In this document: piece by piece, positions 42,187 through 53,961 of the stretch
Layout: every line of letters begins with the position of its first letter
How positions within the stretch are numbered: position 1 is the first letter of the stretch
Assembly (NCBI RefSeq): GCF_001761485.1
Contig: NC_090772.1
Coordinates: 2,788,501 to 2,852,500 of the forward strand
Length of the DNA: 64,000 nt
Reading direction: 5' to 3'
Source of the DNA: Yarrowia lipolytica
Taxonomy: Eukaryota > Ascomycota > Dipodascomycetes > Dipodascales
Program-made: the position numbers and the translations under genes
Notes under the pieces: model-generated
What the model was told of the DNA's origin: nothing
Database searches by the model: none
What the model saw: only the letters and a program-made list of their open reading frames with translations

Positions 42187-42524
42187 CGACCCTGACCTAA
42201 GAAATTAACGTTTGTAACATGTACGGCTTAACCGTCTGGATCTGGGGAAAAAGAGAATAGAGGCATTTTTGAGGGTAATAATAGACATACCGAGATGAAA
42301 ATTATATTTGATTTTATAACGACTTTTGGCTACAAAATGAACCACTTTTTGTGCCTTTTGAATTGGTGTAACCCAGCATTTTTCATTTTTCATTTAAAAC
42401 CTTAACCCATTTAAACTACCTGTTTATGCACCGTGTGTCACCACCACAAGATAAATATATAAAAAGGAAGGGTCCTGGATGTTTTTAGACAGAAAAAAAT
42501 TGTTAACTACAGACAACAATAACG

Positions 42525-45500
42525 ATGGAACAAACACCTCCAGACTACACTGGTCTGGACAAGAACATTGACGCCGAAGTGCGGTCAATCGCCGAGTCCA
42601 TGTACCAGACCCGACGAGAAGGTGTGAATGACTCCGATACAGATGAAGAGCTGCAGCGAACTAACACTATCCAGCCCAACCTCAACGTGAACCCCTTCCT
42701 GGACACCTCCGATCCCCAGCTGGACCCCCTCTCTAAGGAGTTTAACTCTCGAAAGTGGATCAAGACCATTCTCGGCCTCAAGGCGCGGTTTGGAAACAGC
42801 AGATCCATTTCGGCTGGTGTCTCTTTTAAGAACCTCAGTGCGTTTGGATATGGTGGAGGAAACGACTACCAGAAGACTTTCACCAACTCTGTGATGGCTA
42901 TTGGGCCCATGATCAAGAAGGTCCTGGGTGGCAACAAGGGCTCTGAGGTGCAGATTTTGCGACACTTTGACGGCCTGGTGCGTGCTGGTGAGACTTGCGT
43001 TGTTCTTGGACGACCTGGTTCTGGATGCACCACTTTCCTGAAGAGTGTTGCCTGTGAGACTTATGGATTTCATCTGGGAGAGAAGTCTGAATGGAATTAT
43101 CAGGGTGAGTAAGACTGTTGCGTGGAAGACGCAGAGACGGACTAATAGCACCACCGGATGTGCGTGCGTGGTTGCCGTTTGATTGAGTGTTTGTACTCTT
43201 GACCTACATGCGTGTTACTGCGATTGTCGCGAGTTGCAATAATCCAATTGACATTATGCCAGGATGATGTCACCTCGGCATGTTCGGCAGCCTCGGGTTT
43301 CCAAGTTACATACATTTCCGAACTAACACAGGTGTCCCCCGAGATGTCATGCAAAAGAATGCACGTGGCGAAATCGTCTACAACGCCGAAGTTGATGTCC
43401 ACTTTCCCCATCTAACTGTCGGAGACACTCTTCTCTTCGCTGCTCTCGCGAGAACTCCACAGAACCGTCTGGAGGGTGTCAGCCGAGAGCAGCACGCCAC
43501 CCATGTGCGTGATGTGTCCATGGCAATGCTCGGTCTGACCCACACCATGGATACCAAGGTCGGAAACGACTTTGTGCGAGGTGTTTCCGGAGGAGAGCGA
43601 AAGCGAGTCTCTATCGCCGAGTCTGTTGTCTGCGGTGCCCCTCTGCAGTGCTGGGACAACTCCACTCGAGGTCTTGATGCCGCCAACGCCACTGAGTTCA
43701 TCCGATCCCTGCGCCTTTCGGCTGAGATGACCGACGCCTCCATGTTTGTCTCTCTCTACCAGGCCTCTCAGGAGGCCTATGACATGTTCGACAAGGTCTG
43801 CGTGCTCTACGAGGGCCGACAGATCTACTTTGGCAAGACCACTGAGGCGAAGCAGTTCTTCCTGGACCTGGGTTTCGACTGTGCTGACCGACAAACCACA
43901 GGCGACTTCCTCACCTCTCTAACTAACCCCATTGAGCGAATCATCCGACCTGGCTGGGAATCTCGAGTGCCCCGAACTCCTGACGACTTTGAGAAGTGCT
44001 GGCTTGAGTCCGAGGCCCGACAGTTGCTGCTCCAAGACATTGACGAGTTCAACAACGAGTTCGTCCTTGGAGGTCCTGCTCTCGACAACTTCATGGGTCT
44101 CCGAAAGGACGCCCAGGCCAAGCATACCCGTGTTCAGTCGCCCTACACCATCTCGTGGCCCATGCAGACCCGTCTGTGTCTATGGAGAGGTTTCCTTCGA
44201 ATTAAGGGAGACATGTCTACCGATATCGCAACAGTTTTCGGTAACTTTGTTATGGCTCTCGTTTTGTCATCCATGTTCTACAACATGCCCCAGACTACTG
44301 AATCGTTTTTCTCTCGAGGAGCTCTCCTCTTCTTTGCTATTCTCATCAACGCCTTTGCATCTATCTTGGAAATTCTGTCTCTTTACGAACAGCGACCCAT
44401 TGTTGACAAGCAGAATCGCTATGCCATGTACCATCCCGCGGCTGACGCGCTAGCGGCCATTATCACGACTTTCCCCACAAAGACGCTTACTCTTGTGTCT
44501 GTCAATCTGACCATTTACTTCATGACCAACCTGCGACGAGAAGTCGGTCCCTTCTTCATCTTTTTCCTCTTCTCGCTACTGTGTACCATGGCGATGTCGA
44601 TGATTTTCCGAACCATTGGATCTGTCACCAAGACTCTTGAACAGGCTCTAGCCCCCGCATCGATCATCATTCTTGCCCTCGTCATCTACACCGGTTTCTC
44701 TCTGCCCATCTCCTACATGCATGGATGGGCTCGATGGATCAACTGGCTCAATCCCGTAGCCTATGGTTTTGAAGCTGTGATGGTCAACGAGTTCCGAAAC
44801 CGGGAGTACGAGTGCTCCATGTTTGTTCCCTCTGGAGGCGCCTACGAGAATGTGTCTCTCGACTACCGATCATGTGCTGCTGTTGGTGCTGAGCCCGGTC
44901 TTAGATTTGTTAACGGAGACGCGTTCATTAACCAGTCCTACGAGTACTACAATGCTCATCTGTGGCGAAACATGGGAATTCTGTTTGGTTTCATCATCTT
45001 TTTCGGAGCCTTCTACCTGTTTGCCGTCGAGTACATTCAGGGAGCCAAGTCCAAGGGTGAGGTTCTTGTGTTCCGAAAGGAGCACATTAAGAAGCAGCGA
45101 AAGGAGAAGAACGGTGACATTGAGTCTGGCGTGACCATGGCCGGCGAGAAGGGTACCCAGGAGTCCGAGTCCTCCAACACCTCTATCAACCTGCAGGCCC
45201 AGCGAGGAATCTACCAGTGGAAGGATGTTTGTTATGATATCAAGGTCAAGGATGGTGAGCGACGTCTTCTGGACCACGTTGATGGTTTTGTCAAACCCGG
45301 AACCCTGACTGCACTCATGGGTGCCTCTGGTGCTGGAAAGACCACTCTTCTGGATGTTCTTGCTGACCGAAAGTCCACGGGTGTTGTTACTGGTGAGATG
45401 CTTGTCAACGGTGAGCACCGAGACGGCTCCTTCCAGCGAAAGACCGGTTACGTTCAGCAGCAAGATCTTCATACTGCTACTGCCACTGTTCGAGAGTCTC

Positions 45501-47161
45501 TGGAGTTCTCTGCTCTGCTGCGACAGCCTTCTAGTATTCCTGAGTCCGAGAAGCTTGCTTACGTCGATGAAGTCATTCGAATTCTTGAGATGGAGACCTA
45601 TGCTGATGCCGTTGTTGGTGTGCCTGGTGAAGGTCTTAACGTCGAGCAGCGAAAGCGACTTACTATTGGAGTCGAGCTTGCCGCCAAGCCCGAGCTTCTG
45701 CTGTTCCTGGATGAGCCTACTTCCGGTCTTGATTCCCAGACAGCCTGGTCCATTGTCAAACTGCTAAAGAAGCTGGCTGCCAACGGCCAGGCTATTCTGT
45801 GTACCATTCATCAGCCCTCTGCAATTCTGTTCCAGGAGTTTGACCGTCTACTTTTCCTTGCCTCTGGAGGCCGAACCGTCTACTATGGCGACATTGGACC
45901 CCAGTCCTCTATTCTGACCGAGTACTTTGAGCGAAACGGCGCTGACCCTTGTCCCAAGCAGGGTAACCCTGCCGAGTGGATGCTGGAGGTGATTGGAGCT
46001 GCTCCTGGCTCTACTGCCAAGAGAGACTGGCCTGTTGTGTGGGCTGAGTCTCCTGAGCGAGCTGCCAAGCGAGAGGAGCTCGATGAGATGGCCCGGACCG
46101 TTGAGCGAGTGCAGACGAACACTACCGAGCGAGATTCTACCGGATACTCTGACTCGGACCAGTTTGCAGTTGGATGGTGGACCCAGTTCAAGATTGTCAG
46201 CAAGCGACAATTCCAGGCTCTGTGGCGAACCCCTTCGTATCTGTGGTCCAAGGTCTTCCTGTGTGCTGCTTCTGCTATTTTCATCGGTTTCTCTTTCTTC
46301 AAGGCCCCCAACGACATGCAGGGTCTTCAGAACAAGATGTTTTCTTTCTTCATGCTGTTTCTTATCTTCAACACTGTCGTTGAGCAGATCATTCCCCAGT
46401 TTGACAAGATGCGAGAACTGTATGAGGCACGTGAGCGGTCTTCCAAGACTTACTCGTGGCAGGTGTTTATGGGCTCCAACATGGTGGTCGAGCTCATCTG
46501 GCAGTTCTTCATGGGTGTGATTGTCTTCTTCTGCTTCTACTACCCCGTTGGCTTCCAGTGGACCGCTGAGTATAACGACTCCGTTCACGAGCGAGGAGGA
46601 CTCTTCTTCCTGTACGTTCTCCTGCTGTTCCTCTACAACTCGACTTTTGCTCACATGCTGATTGCCGGTATTGACAACAAGGACACTGCCGCCCAGATTG
46701 GAACTCTCTTGTTTACTCTGATGCTGCTGTTCTGTGGTGTTCTGGCCACAAAGGAGCAGATGCCCGGCTTCTGGGTCTTCATGTATCGAGTGTCTCCTCT
46801 GACCTACTTTGTGGGCGGTATGATGGCCACCGGCATGGGTCGAGCTCCGGTCACTTGTTCTCCTCACGAGCTTGTCCGGTTCCCTGCTGTTCCTGGAAAG
46901 TCCTGTGGCGAGTACATGGACGGCTTCATCTCTGCTCTTGGTGACTCTGCCGGCTACCTTGTCAGCTCTTCCGCTGATATGTGTGAGTACTGCCCCATGA
47001 AGTCCTCCGACCAGTTCCTCGACTCCGTCGACATCTCTTACACTCAGCGATGGCGAAACTGGGGTATTCTTTGGGCTTACCCCTTGTTCAACATCTTTGC
47101 TGCCTTTGCACTTTACTACTTCTTCCGAGTCCCCAAGAAGTCCAAGGCTCAGAAGGCTTGA
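42525..47161 (+). CDS. Full-size PDR/CDR-type ABC multidrug transporter, two exons
   Basis: Exons 42525-43104 and 43332-47161. The 227-nt intron starts GTGAGT and ends CTAACACAG. The joined protein is 1469 residues in the order NBD1-TMD1-NBD2-TMD2. NBD1 has the degenerate Walker A GRPGSGCTT (about 163-171, Cys in place of Lys), the good signature VSGGERKR and WDNSTRGLD. NBD2 has the canonical GASGAGKTT (about 857), a degenerate signature LNVEQRKR and LLFLDEPTSGLDSQ. This complementary asymmetry is typical of Pdr5/Cdr1/Snq2 pumps. They export drugs, sterols or lipids across the plasma membrane. Junction residues ...WNYQ|GVPRDVM match the family. Substrate and ortholog are not decided. Codon use is strongly biased to CGA, GCC and CTC, suggesting high expression. 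Confidence 0.95.
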
Positions 47162-47347
47162 TAACTTGATAAACCATTAATTATACTTAAACCATAGACT
47201 ATATATATAATATACATTTTGATACACTGATTGTTCTGTAGAGGAGATGGTGAAGTAGGTACAGATCTGAGGAGTACTACTGGTGCCAGTACGGTTTCTT
47301 GTGAACAGGTTAAACTTATTTGGTAGAATCGAAAATAGTCAAGTCGC

Positions 47348-48505
47348 TCATTTGAGAGGACCAGTGACAGGACGGATATCAGTCTTATCGGTGTACACGG
47401 CCTGGGCAATGCCAATCTGGAGATCTTCGAGGTCGTATACCACGTAGGCGTTTCGCAGGAAGGTGTCTCCGAACAAAGTGATGTTCTGAGAATAGGTGCT
47501 GGGCAAGACTCCGAAGAAGCAAAAGCCGATACCAGGGTCGATGATCAGCTGCTCTCTCTGTGCGTGGATGGTCACTCCATCGAATTCAAAGTCCAAAGAG
47601 ACATTAGCCTTGCAGTCTATAGATGGCAGACCGAAGAAGGTAACGTCTCCTAAGTTGTGCTTCTTAGCAATGGTGTTGTAAACGGTCTCAGGAATGTAAG
47701 AGAAAGAGGTTCCCGAGTCGAGAACAGTGTATCCAGGCTTAGCGATTGGCTTTCCATCGAGAATAATGTTCTCGTACTTAACAGCGAACTCGTCGGGGCT
47801 AGGAAGAGGCAACACGGTCAGGCTTCCGTTGAACTTGGCGTGGTCAATACCGCCCAGCAGGAAAGTTCCGTTGAATGCGTTGGTATCGTTCAAGTACAGA
47901 GAGTAGACTCGTCTGTCAATGTAACCAGCCTTTTGCAGAGCAATGGGGAAGTTATCGTAGGTAGATTCACCCTTTCGGACAGACTCGGAACCAGGGAGAG
48001 AGACTCCCAGAATTCCAGTGTTTCCCTGAGCGTTATCGATAGTAGCAAATCGGAAGTCAGGGAGTGAGACGCCTTCCAGAGAGAGTGTGTCTGTTCCCCA
48101 GTTGCCGGAGGCGTTACCCGAGACGTATTGGATGAAGTACTTGTCGTCGATGGAGTGGTAAGTAGAGGACTTGGAACTGTCGAACGTACCAGTGTTCTTG
48201 CAGGCGCCGCCAGCACAGTCAGTGGTGTCCGATACGTTGTACACCCATAGATCGGACGAGCCGGTGTCCAGCAGCACGTTGAACTTCTGAGCGGGAGTGC
48301 CGAGAGTTAGGTCAATGGAGTAGTACTGGAACTCGTTACTGATGAAAACAGGATCAGGACGATGGTTGCTGAGCTGGAGATGGTGCTGCACGAGGGCCGA
48401 GTCCTGTTGGTGTCTGGTGAAGGGGAAGGCCAGGACCTTGGGATTGCTGGGAGCAGCAGAAACAAGGGCAAGGAAAGAAGCCAGGAGGGTGGGGGAGAAG
48501 TGCAT
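47348..48505 (-). CDS. Secreted pepsin-like aspartic protease
   Basis: 385 residues. Signal peptide MHFSPTLLASFLALVSAAP, with cleavage near A18, and a short propeptide to about residue 50. The two catalytic motifs are D80-TGSSDLW and D263-SGTSFSY. Flap and pocket features include YYSIDLTLGTP at 61-71 and GDTFLRNAYVVYDL near the end. Several N-glycosylation sequons (NVS, NAS, NGT, NGS, NIT). There is no hydrophobic C-terminal tail, so it is probably secreted rather than GPI-anchored, unlike yapsins. Yarrowia has a large family of such acid proteases. Its 3' end converges on the ABC transporter 186 bp away. Confidence 0.93.
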   Translation of the reverse strand: MHFSPTLLASFLALVSAAPSNPKVLAFPFTRHQQDSALVQHHLQLSNHRPDPVFISNEFQYYSIDLTLGTPAQKFNVLLDTGSSDLWVYNVSDTTDCAGGACKNTGTFDSSKSSTYHSIDDKYFIQYVSGNASGNWGTDTLSLEGVSLPDFRFATIDNAQGNTGILGVSLPGSESVRKGESTYDNFPIALQKAGYIDRRVYSLYLNDTNAFNGTFLLGGIDHAKFNGSLTVLPLPSPDEFAVKYENIILDGKPIAKPGYTVLDSGTSFSYIPETVYNTIAKKHNLGDVTFFGLPSIDCKANVSLDFEFDGVTIHAQREQLIIDPGIGFCFFGVLPSTYSQNITLFGDTFLRNAYVVYDLEDLQIGIAQAVYTDKTDIRPVTGPLK

Positions 48506-50406
48506 GGTAGTGTGAGTTGAGAAGACTGTGAGCCGAAGCTCTTCTCTTTATATCATTTCAGTGCCCACCGTGATCCAGCGCGCACGGCATTTCGGGGTGA
48601 GTGGCATTGATCCAGTTAAGTTGGTGCCGTTGCCAATGTTTCTCCAAGCCCTCATGAGCCTCCCGAAACTTACCTCGATAAAAAGTTCAATTTGTGACGC
48701 AGTAGATAAGCGACTGGGCCAGATAATGACGTGGTGGAGTGCATATCATGGCAGGGAGTGCGTCAGTCGATACATTGAGTCTGTATTATTCCAATTGACA
48801 GTCCGTGATGTTGTGGTACCGCCAGAAACTGCCGCCATTGTCACACCCCAGAATCTGTTGTTAAAGCATATCCACCCAGATACTCGAGCCGTTTAAACCC
48901 ACCTCTTCACGTGTCACGTTGCATACAAGGGGCGCGCTATCTGCCATCCTCCACGAGGCACAACGATGTAACACTACGAAAGTGGGCATATGAGTTGATA
49001 GGATTTGGGCTCATATTGTTGGATACGGCACCACAGACCTGAGTAATGGACTTCCGGCAATGAGACACCAAGTAAAGAGGTCTACTCGTGGGCTCTTGAG
49101 CGATGGTAATGGATCTCGAACTCGCGACGATCCATGGAAAACTGTTCAGAGACTGCAAATGAAACAGACATCAGTGATACTTGAAACAATGAGACTACAC
49201 AACTACCATTGACGAAGCCAGCCTCCCGAATGTGTCGATCATTCCGTGTTAAACTCAATGGAAGGACGGTGCTAGAGTGTCGGACGGATATTCTACGGAG
49301 ATAACTTACTACTGGTAGCAGGAGTGGATGGGAAGTGGACCCGGAGCTCTGACTGTCATTAATGTCTCGAAAAACAAAGCTGCCAACAAATTCTACCCAG
49401 TACTCACGGAACTTTTGAAGAATTCCAACCGCTGAATCCAAGAGCCATTGGCGGTGAAAGTTCGGATAAAGCGACCTTGGGGCGGAAAGGGATGTCTACA
49501 GTTCACGTTGAATGAAACTCGGCAGACTCAGGAGTGGATTGGACGGTCTCATCATTCCAGCTAGAACGGTATAAATGGTCGGTGATCAGGATATTAAAGA
49601 CAAATGACGACTGAAATTGATGACATTCATGAATACAACGACTAGGCTATGTGTTGGATGTCTTCGATAGCAACTTGGAGCCGTGCGGAACTCATACTGA
49701 GGTTGATAGATGAGATTTCCATGGAGCCGCCGAGTCACATGTACCTCCCTTTCGTCTTTCGGGGATTCACTTCTCTTCCGGGAACTTCAGCGGTCTCGCG
49801 TCCGCTCACACCCTCAATAAGTGCTCAAACGGGAACTAATTGAAAGCGCGTTGGCACCACCATGCGGCTCCTTGTGCTCGTAAATTGCTCGCGTGTGCTT
49901 GCGACTCCCAACGGTCACCAGCCACATCGCTACGATGCACGTTCGCCAAGACAGCGCCGGCGGTGGCTTAACGGACTCGATACGATATGGCAGACACGCA
50001 ACAGATTTGATATGAAACACTGCGCTTATACAGTGACAAATGTTCAGCGTTGTAGTACATACAGTAGCTGAAGTATCATTTGAAGCTTCCTAAAAGTGTA
50101 CATATCCACAATCATTCATAGTACCATGAAGAACGTGCTTTGAATCTCACTCGTACTTGGTATCTCACTAATAGAAGCGAAATACGCCACATGCGCCGTA
50201 AAGACCTCAAAACGTGCTCACTAATCGAAGAAATAAAATACAAACAAAAATACGAACGTGATGCGTTTCCTGTGCGCCAGAATTAAGACTAAGTTACGCA
50301 GCTATAATTTGGAGCCATCCCCTGCGTGCGCACAGCGATTGTTATCGGATCAGAACTAAGCTAACACTACAGTAGAAACAGAAGAGAAGCCACGAGAGGA
50401 GAAAAG
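48506..50406. other. Intergenic, 1.9 kb, no gene seen
   Basis: It includes the protease promoter (TATATC near 48548-48553). No coding frame has recognisable content. A B-box-like GAGTTCGAGATCC on the minus strand near 49115 does not fold into a tRNA. Confidence 0.45.
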
Positions 50407-50488
50407 GTCACGTGATCCACGAGATAACACCCTCCCTGATATGTTACGTCACGTGGCACATTCTATCCCTTCTGTGCAATGTCACGTG
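50407..50488. promoter_or_regulatory. Cluster of three GTCACGTG boxes
   Basis: GTCACGTG occurs at 50407-50414, 50448-50455 and 50481-50488, spaced 41 and 33 bp. It matches the Cbf1-type bHLH site RTCACRTG. It lies 680-770 bp upstream of the CTR gene. Confidence 0.65.
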
Positions 50489-50553
50489 CCTGACCTTTCT
50501 CTTCGACCGAGAGTCCTACTTTTACTTGCAGCTTTCTCGCCGCACCCTCTAAA

Positions 50554-51071
50554 TTTGCTCGTCGGTGCATTTACGATGTACAGTTGCGAATCTCGGGTGA
50601 TTTTTTGCTCACATTTTGGCGGTAGAGCACTTCTTTCCGGTGCGAAATCCGTCAAAATGCAAGTTCGGGGTATTTGCGACTATGGTGATAGTTTTGGAAG
50701 TGTTTCTGAGTCAATTACTTTGGGATTCTCCTTCTCATTCCCTTTTGTATATGGTATTCTATGGCATGTATCATGGCTTGGAGTTGTCTGAAACTCAAAA
50801 TACACCTTGATAAAATCTGATTATCTTTAACCTAAAAGAGGTAGATCGGAAGAGTACGAAGATAGTTTTCCGGAACAGCTACGGAAAACGGTTTGTGAAT
50901 ATTAAGGGAAGTTGGGGACCATGGTTTTCGTGTCACATGATCTACAAGTTGTGTCCCCTGTGTGTGTTTTGTGTCCTGCAGTTTCTGTAACGCAGTTGTA
51001 TGTACAGTATGTACAGTACCAGGACATACTCCTAACGGGCCTCCTCTTGCACCTGCACCTGGACGAGCAAA
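50554..51071. promoter_or_regulatory. Three TTTGCTC (Mac1/CuRE-like) words upstream of CTR
   Basis: TTTGCTC is found at 50554-50560 and 50604-50610 (plus strand, 50 bp apart) and at 51065-51071 (minus strand, about 100 bp before the ATG). This is the core of the copper-response element of S. cerevisiae CTR1/CTR3. The 7-mer also turns up elsewhere in the window at roughly chance frequency, so only the local clustering is informative. Confidence 0.5.
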
Positions 51072-51171
51072 TTTCGAGCAGATATCGAGTTACCATGCAA
51101 AGATCGGCGTATATATAGACAGGAGCTTGGGCCTATGTATGCACATTTCACTAATCGCAATCACAATCGCA

Positions 51172-51876
51172 ATGGATCACGGAACTATGGACCACGCTAC
51201 TATGAACCACGCTACCATGGACCACTCGGGTCACAACATGGCTTCTATGGCTACTTCGATTCTCCCCCCCGCCGTTTCCACCGCTATGAACGCCATGGCC
51301 ACCGGTATGGACCACTCCACCATGGACCATTCCACCATGGACCACTCTTCCATGGACCACTCTAGCATGGGAGGCATGGACCATGATATGGGAGGAATGG
51401 ACCATGGAGGACACATGGGAATGAACATGTGGCTCACCACCACCTGGAGAGACTATCCCGTTCTTTTCAAGACCATGACAGCTTCTACTGGAGGCAAGTG
51501 CTTTGGTATTTTCTGCGCCCTCTTCTTTACCGGCATGTTCCATCGAGGACTGGCCCTTCTTAGACAGACCATGGAGGCCAAGTGGGCCCAGGCTGACCGA
51601 GAGAAGATCAAGGAGACCGGGGTTCCTGCCAAGACTGGCCTTTCCGGCTTCTTTGCCAACATTAACCCTATCAGAGACCTAATCCGAGTGACTGTTGCGT
51701 TCACATACTACATGATTGGATACGCTCTCATGCTGTCTGCCATGTCGTACGTTCTTGTCTACTTTTTCGGCATTTGCCTGGGTCTTGCTTTCGGAGAGAT
51801 TCTGTTCAACAACGTCGCGCGGACTTGCCAGGTTGCCCAGATTGAGGATCCAAAGGGCGAGGATTGTTGCTGTTAG
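51172..51876 (+). CDS. CTR-family high-affinity copper transporter
   Basis: 234 residues from the ATG at 51172; an in-frame ATG at 51139 would add 11 hydrophobic residues. The N-terminus is built of repeated MDH-x-x-MDH units (about 14 Met and many His), the extracellular copper-collecting Mets domain. Three membrane segments follow: about 85-115, 170-195 and 198-220. TM2 has the pore motif M-x3-M (MLSAM) and TM3 has G-x3-G (GICLG). The protein ends EDCCC, a cytosolic Cu(I) hand-off motif. It should import Cu(I) across the plasma or vacuolar membrane as a trimer. TTTGCTC words upstream suggest repression by copper. It may cooperate with the metallothioneins near 15 kb. Confidence 0.93.
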   Translation: MDHGTMDHATMNHATMDHSGHNMASMATSILPPAVSTAMNAMATGMDHSTMDHSTMDHSSMDHSSMGGMDHDMGGMDHGGHMGMNMWLTTTWRDYPVLFKTMTASTGGKCFGIFCALFFTGMFHRGLALLRQTMEAKWAQADREKIKETGVPAKTGLSGFFANINPIRDLIRVTVAFTYYMIGYALMLSAMSYVLVYFFGICLGLAFGEILFNNVARTCQVAQIEDPKGEDCCC

Positions 51877-52738
51877 AGGAGCGACGCTGCTTGTTCACTA
51901 GCACGTTTGACATGATGAGCATACTGCCACAAATCTTTCCTTCTTTGCACACCCGCACTCCTTTCAACCTTCTCTGTCTATCTTTTATCCGTAGATACCA
52001 TCTACTCACTTAATTTCTTCAAAGCAATTGACCTGCTGCCGACCGTTTGATGCATCCATCAATGTACATACATACTAGTAATTTATCATTAATAAGAGAG
52101 TTCTAAAGGCAAGTTTCGTATGTCCAGAGCGAAAATGACCAAGTTTTTGGTCTTTAATTTTCCACTGTGGGGCACAGTAGTGTGCTCAAGATATCTTTCA
52201 CCTTCCTTGATCTCTTGGTTCTGGTAGTATTCGTCGTGCGAACTCCAAGGATGGCTCTGATGGGGTTTAGTTAAATAAAATCACAATGTTAACTGGTATT
52301 TATTTGTTTTGTTTAGTACAGAGTAATTCCCCTTAAATGCTTCAACTCGGCAAACAGTATTTATTCAAGGTGCCTTAACTTTGACCTAGAATTAATGTTG
52401 TAAAATCCATTCAGAAGGGCCACAATTAGGGCCCCTAAATACAACCACAATTGCTTTCCCACATTCAGCCATCTGAGTGTTTTTCCAAGTCATTTAATCT
52501 ACCCTGAAGTGGGGATAATATGATCTGCCATCCCCAGAATCGAACACACGAGGCTCGCTTCCCGCCCTCAAAATAGGCTTTACATCCACCTCTTCCCGCA
52601 TATCTAGAGCACGCTGATAAAATTATTGCTTAGGCGGACTTGGAAAGCACAAAAGTCGACGGATCTCGATCAAAACTCGTTGCCAACACACACCGCGACT
52701 TTTACACGCATCGTTACAACCCACATATCACAACAACC
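51877..52738. other. Intergenic, no gene seen
   Basis: 862 bp between CTR and GPN3. A GTGTTCGATTCTGGGG word on the minus strand near 52543 looks like a tRNA 3' half but no partner arm is present. Confidence 0.45.
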
Positions 52739-53554
52739 ATGTCGCGAGTAGGAATTTTGGTTCTGGGACCCGCCGGAGTGGGCAAATCGACCTTCTGCAA
52801 CGCACTCATCACCCACATCCAATCCATTGGAAGACGGGCTCACATTGTCAATCTCGATCCTGCTGCCGAGCCGAACGAATACGAATTCACGGTCGACATT
52901 CGAGACCTGATCTCGCTGAACGACGTCATGGAGGAGATGGAACTGGGCCCTAACGGAGGACTCATGTACTGCTTTGAATTCTTGCTGCAGAACATGGACT
53001 GGCTGGAAGAGGAGCTGGGCGAGTTTGAAGACGAGTATTTGATCTTTGACTGTCCCGGTCAGATTGAACTGTACACCCACGTGCCTGTTCTTCCTACCAT
53101 CGTTAAACATCTGCAGAGACACATGGGCTTCAGCTTATGTGCATGTTACATCCTGGAGGCCCCTTTTGTACTGGATCGTCCAAAGTTTTTTTCCGGCGTG
53201 CTGTCGGCCATGAGTGCCATGATTCTGCTCGAAACCCCACACATCAACATTCTGTCGAAAATGGACCTCATCAAGGACGAGGTGCCGAAACGCGAGCTCA
53301 AGCGGTTCCTCAACCCAGATCCTCTTCTCATGGTGGATGAGGCTAACTCGCAAACCAACCCCAAGTTCCACCAGCTCAACTTGGCCATCACCAACATGAT
53401 TGAGGATTTTGGAATGGTCCAGTTTCTGCCACTGGAGGCCAAGAACCCAGACTCAGTCGCTGCTATCTTGAGTTATCTCGATGATGTTACCCAATGGGCT
53501 GATAACCAGGAGCCCAAGGAGCCCAAGGTGGAGGAGGTTGAGGAGGAAGAGTAA
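52739..53554 (+). CDS. GPN3: GPN-loop GTPase 3
   Basis: 271 residues (S. cerevisiae Gpn3 is 272). It works with Npa3/Gpn1 in assembly and nuclear import of RNA polymerase II. The start at 52739 ([17 protein letters not shown]) gives the family N-terminus; the frame continues upstream without an ATG. P-loop GPAGVGKS at 10-17. The GPN insertion LGPNGGL has G70-P71-N72. DCPGQIE lies near 103, SKMD for guanine near 180, and the tail is acidic (EEVEEEE). Many stretches read nearly like the yeast protein, e.g. [10 protein letters not shown] and [10 protein letters not shown]. Confidence 0.96.
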   Translation: MSRVGILVLGPAGVGKSTFCNALITHIQSIGRRAHIVNLDPAAEPNEYEFTVDIRDLISLNDVMEEMELGPNGGLMYCFEFLLQNMDWLEEELGEFEDEYLIFDCPGQIELYTHVPVLPTIVKHLQRHMGFSLCACYILEAPFVLDRPKFFSGVLSAMSAMILLETPHINILSKMDLIKDEVPKRELKRFLNPDPLLMVDEANSQTNPKFHQLNLAITNMIEDFGMVQFLPLEAKNPDSVAAILSYLDDVTQWADNQEPKEPKVEEVEEEE

Positions 53555-53961
53555 AAGAGAAATTGAGCACCTTGCTGCGAGATTGTGTTGGCTGACACAA
53601 GGAACCATAGCAATACCACGACGCTTATGGCAAGAGTTTCGGTTGAAACTAATTACAACAAAAACGCGATTGCATTCATGAAATAGAATACATACATTTT
53701 TGATACTCTCAAGGAAACTCTCGTTGCAAACTCACAGTGTGTATATTCTACAGCTTTCTTTCGAAAACCCATCTATTAGTACATTTACACTTCGTATATA
53801 CCTTTCCATGCTAGATCTACGGGTAAGATGCATGCTGTAGCTACAAGTTAATGTCGAGCATTACAGTGAGGGAAAGTAGACGCCTTACGGGGGGCCTTAC
53901 AGCCCCGAGCAGATTTTAAAATTGTGTTTGAGATGCCCCGGGGTAGGTCTCATCGTCATGT
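53555..53961. other. Convergent region between GPN3 and SKI8
   Basis: 407 bp holding the two 3' UTRs. No gene. Confidence 0.5.

Noticed and set aside
45848-46867. 339-codon minus-strand frame inside the ABC transporter
   Set aside because: Antisense shadow produced by biased codon use of a highly expressed gene.
49095-49200. Second B-box-like word (GAGTTCGAGATCC) on the minus strand
   Set aside because: No T-stem pairing, no acceptor partner, no T-run terminator.
52535-52600. tRNA 3' half-like GTGTTCGATTCTGGGG on the minus strand
   Set aside because: The 5' side of the T-stem and the acceptor do not pair; at most a tRNA relic.
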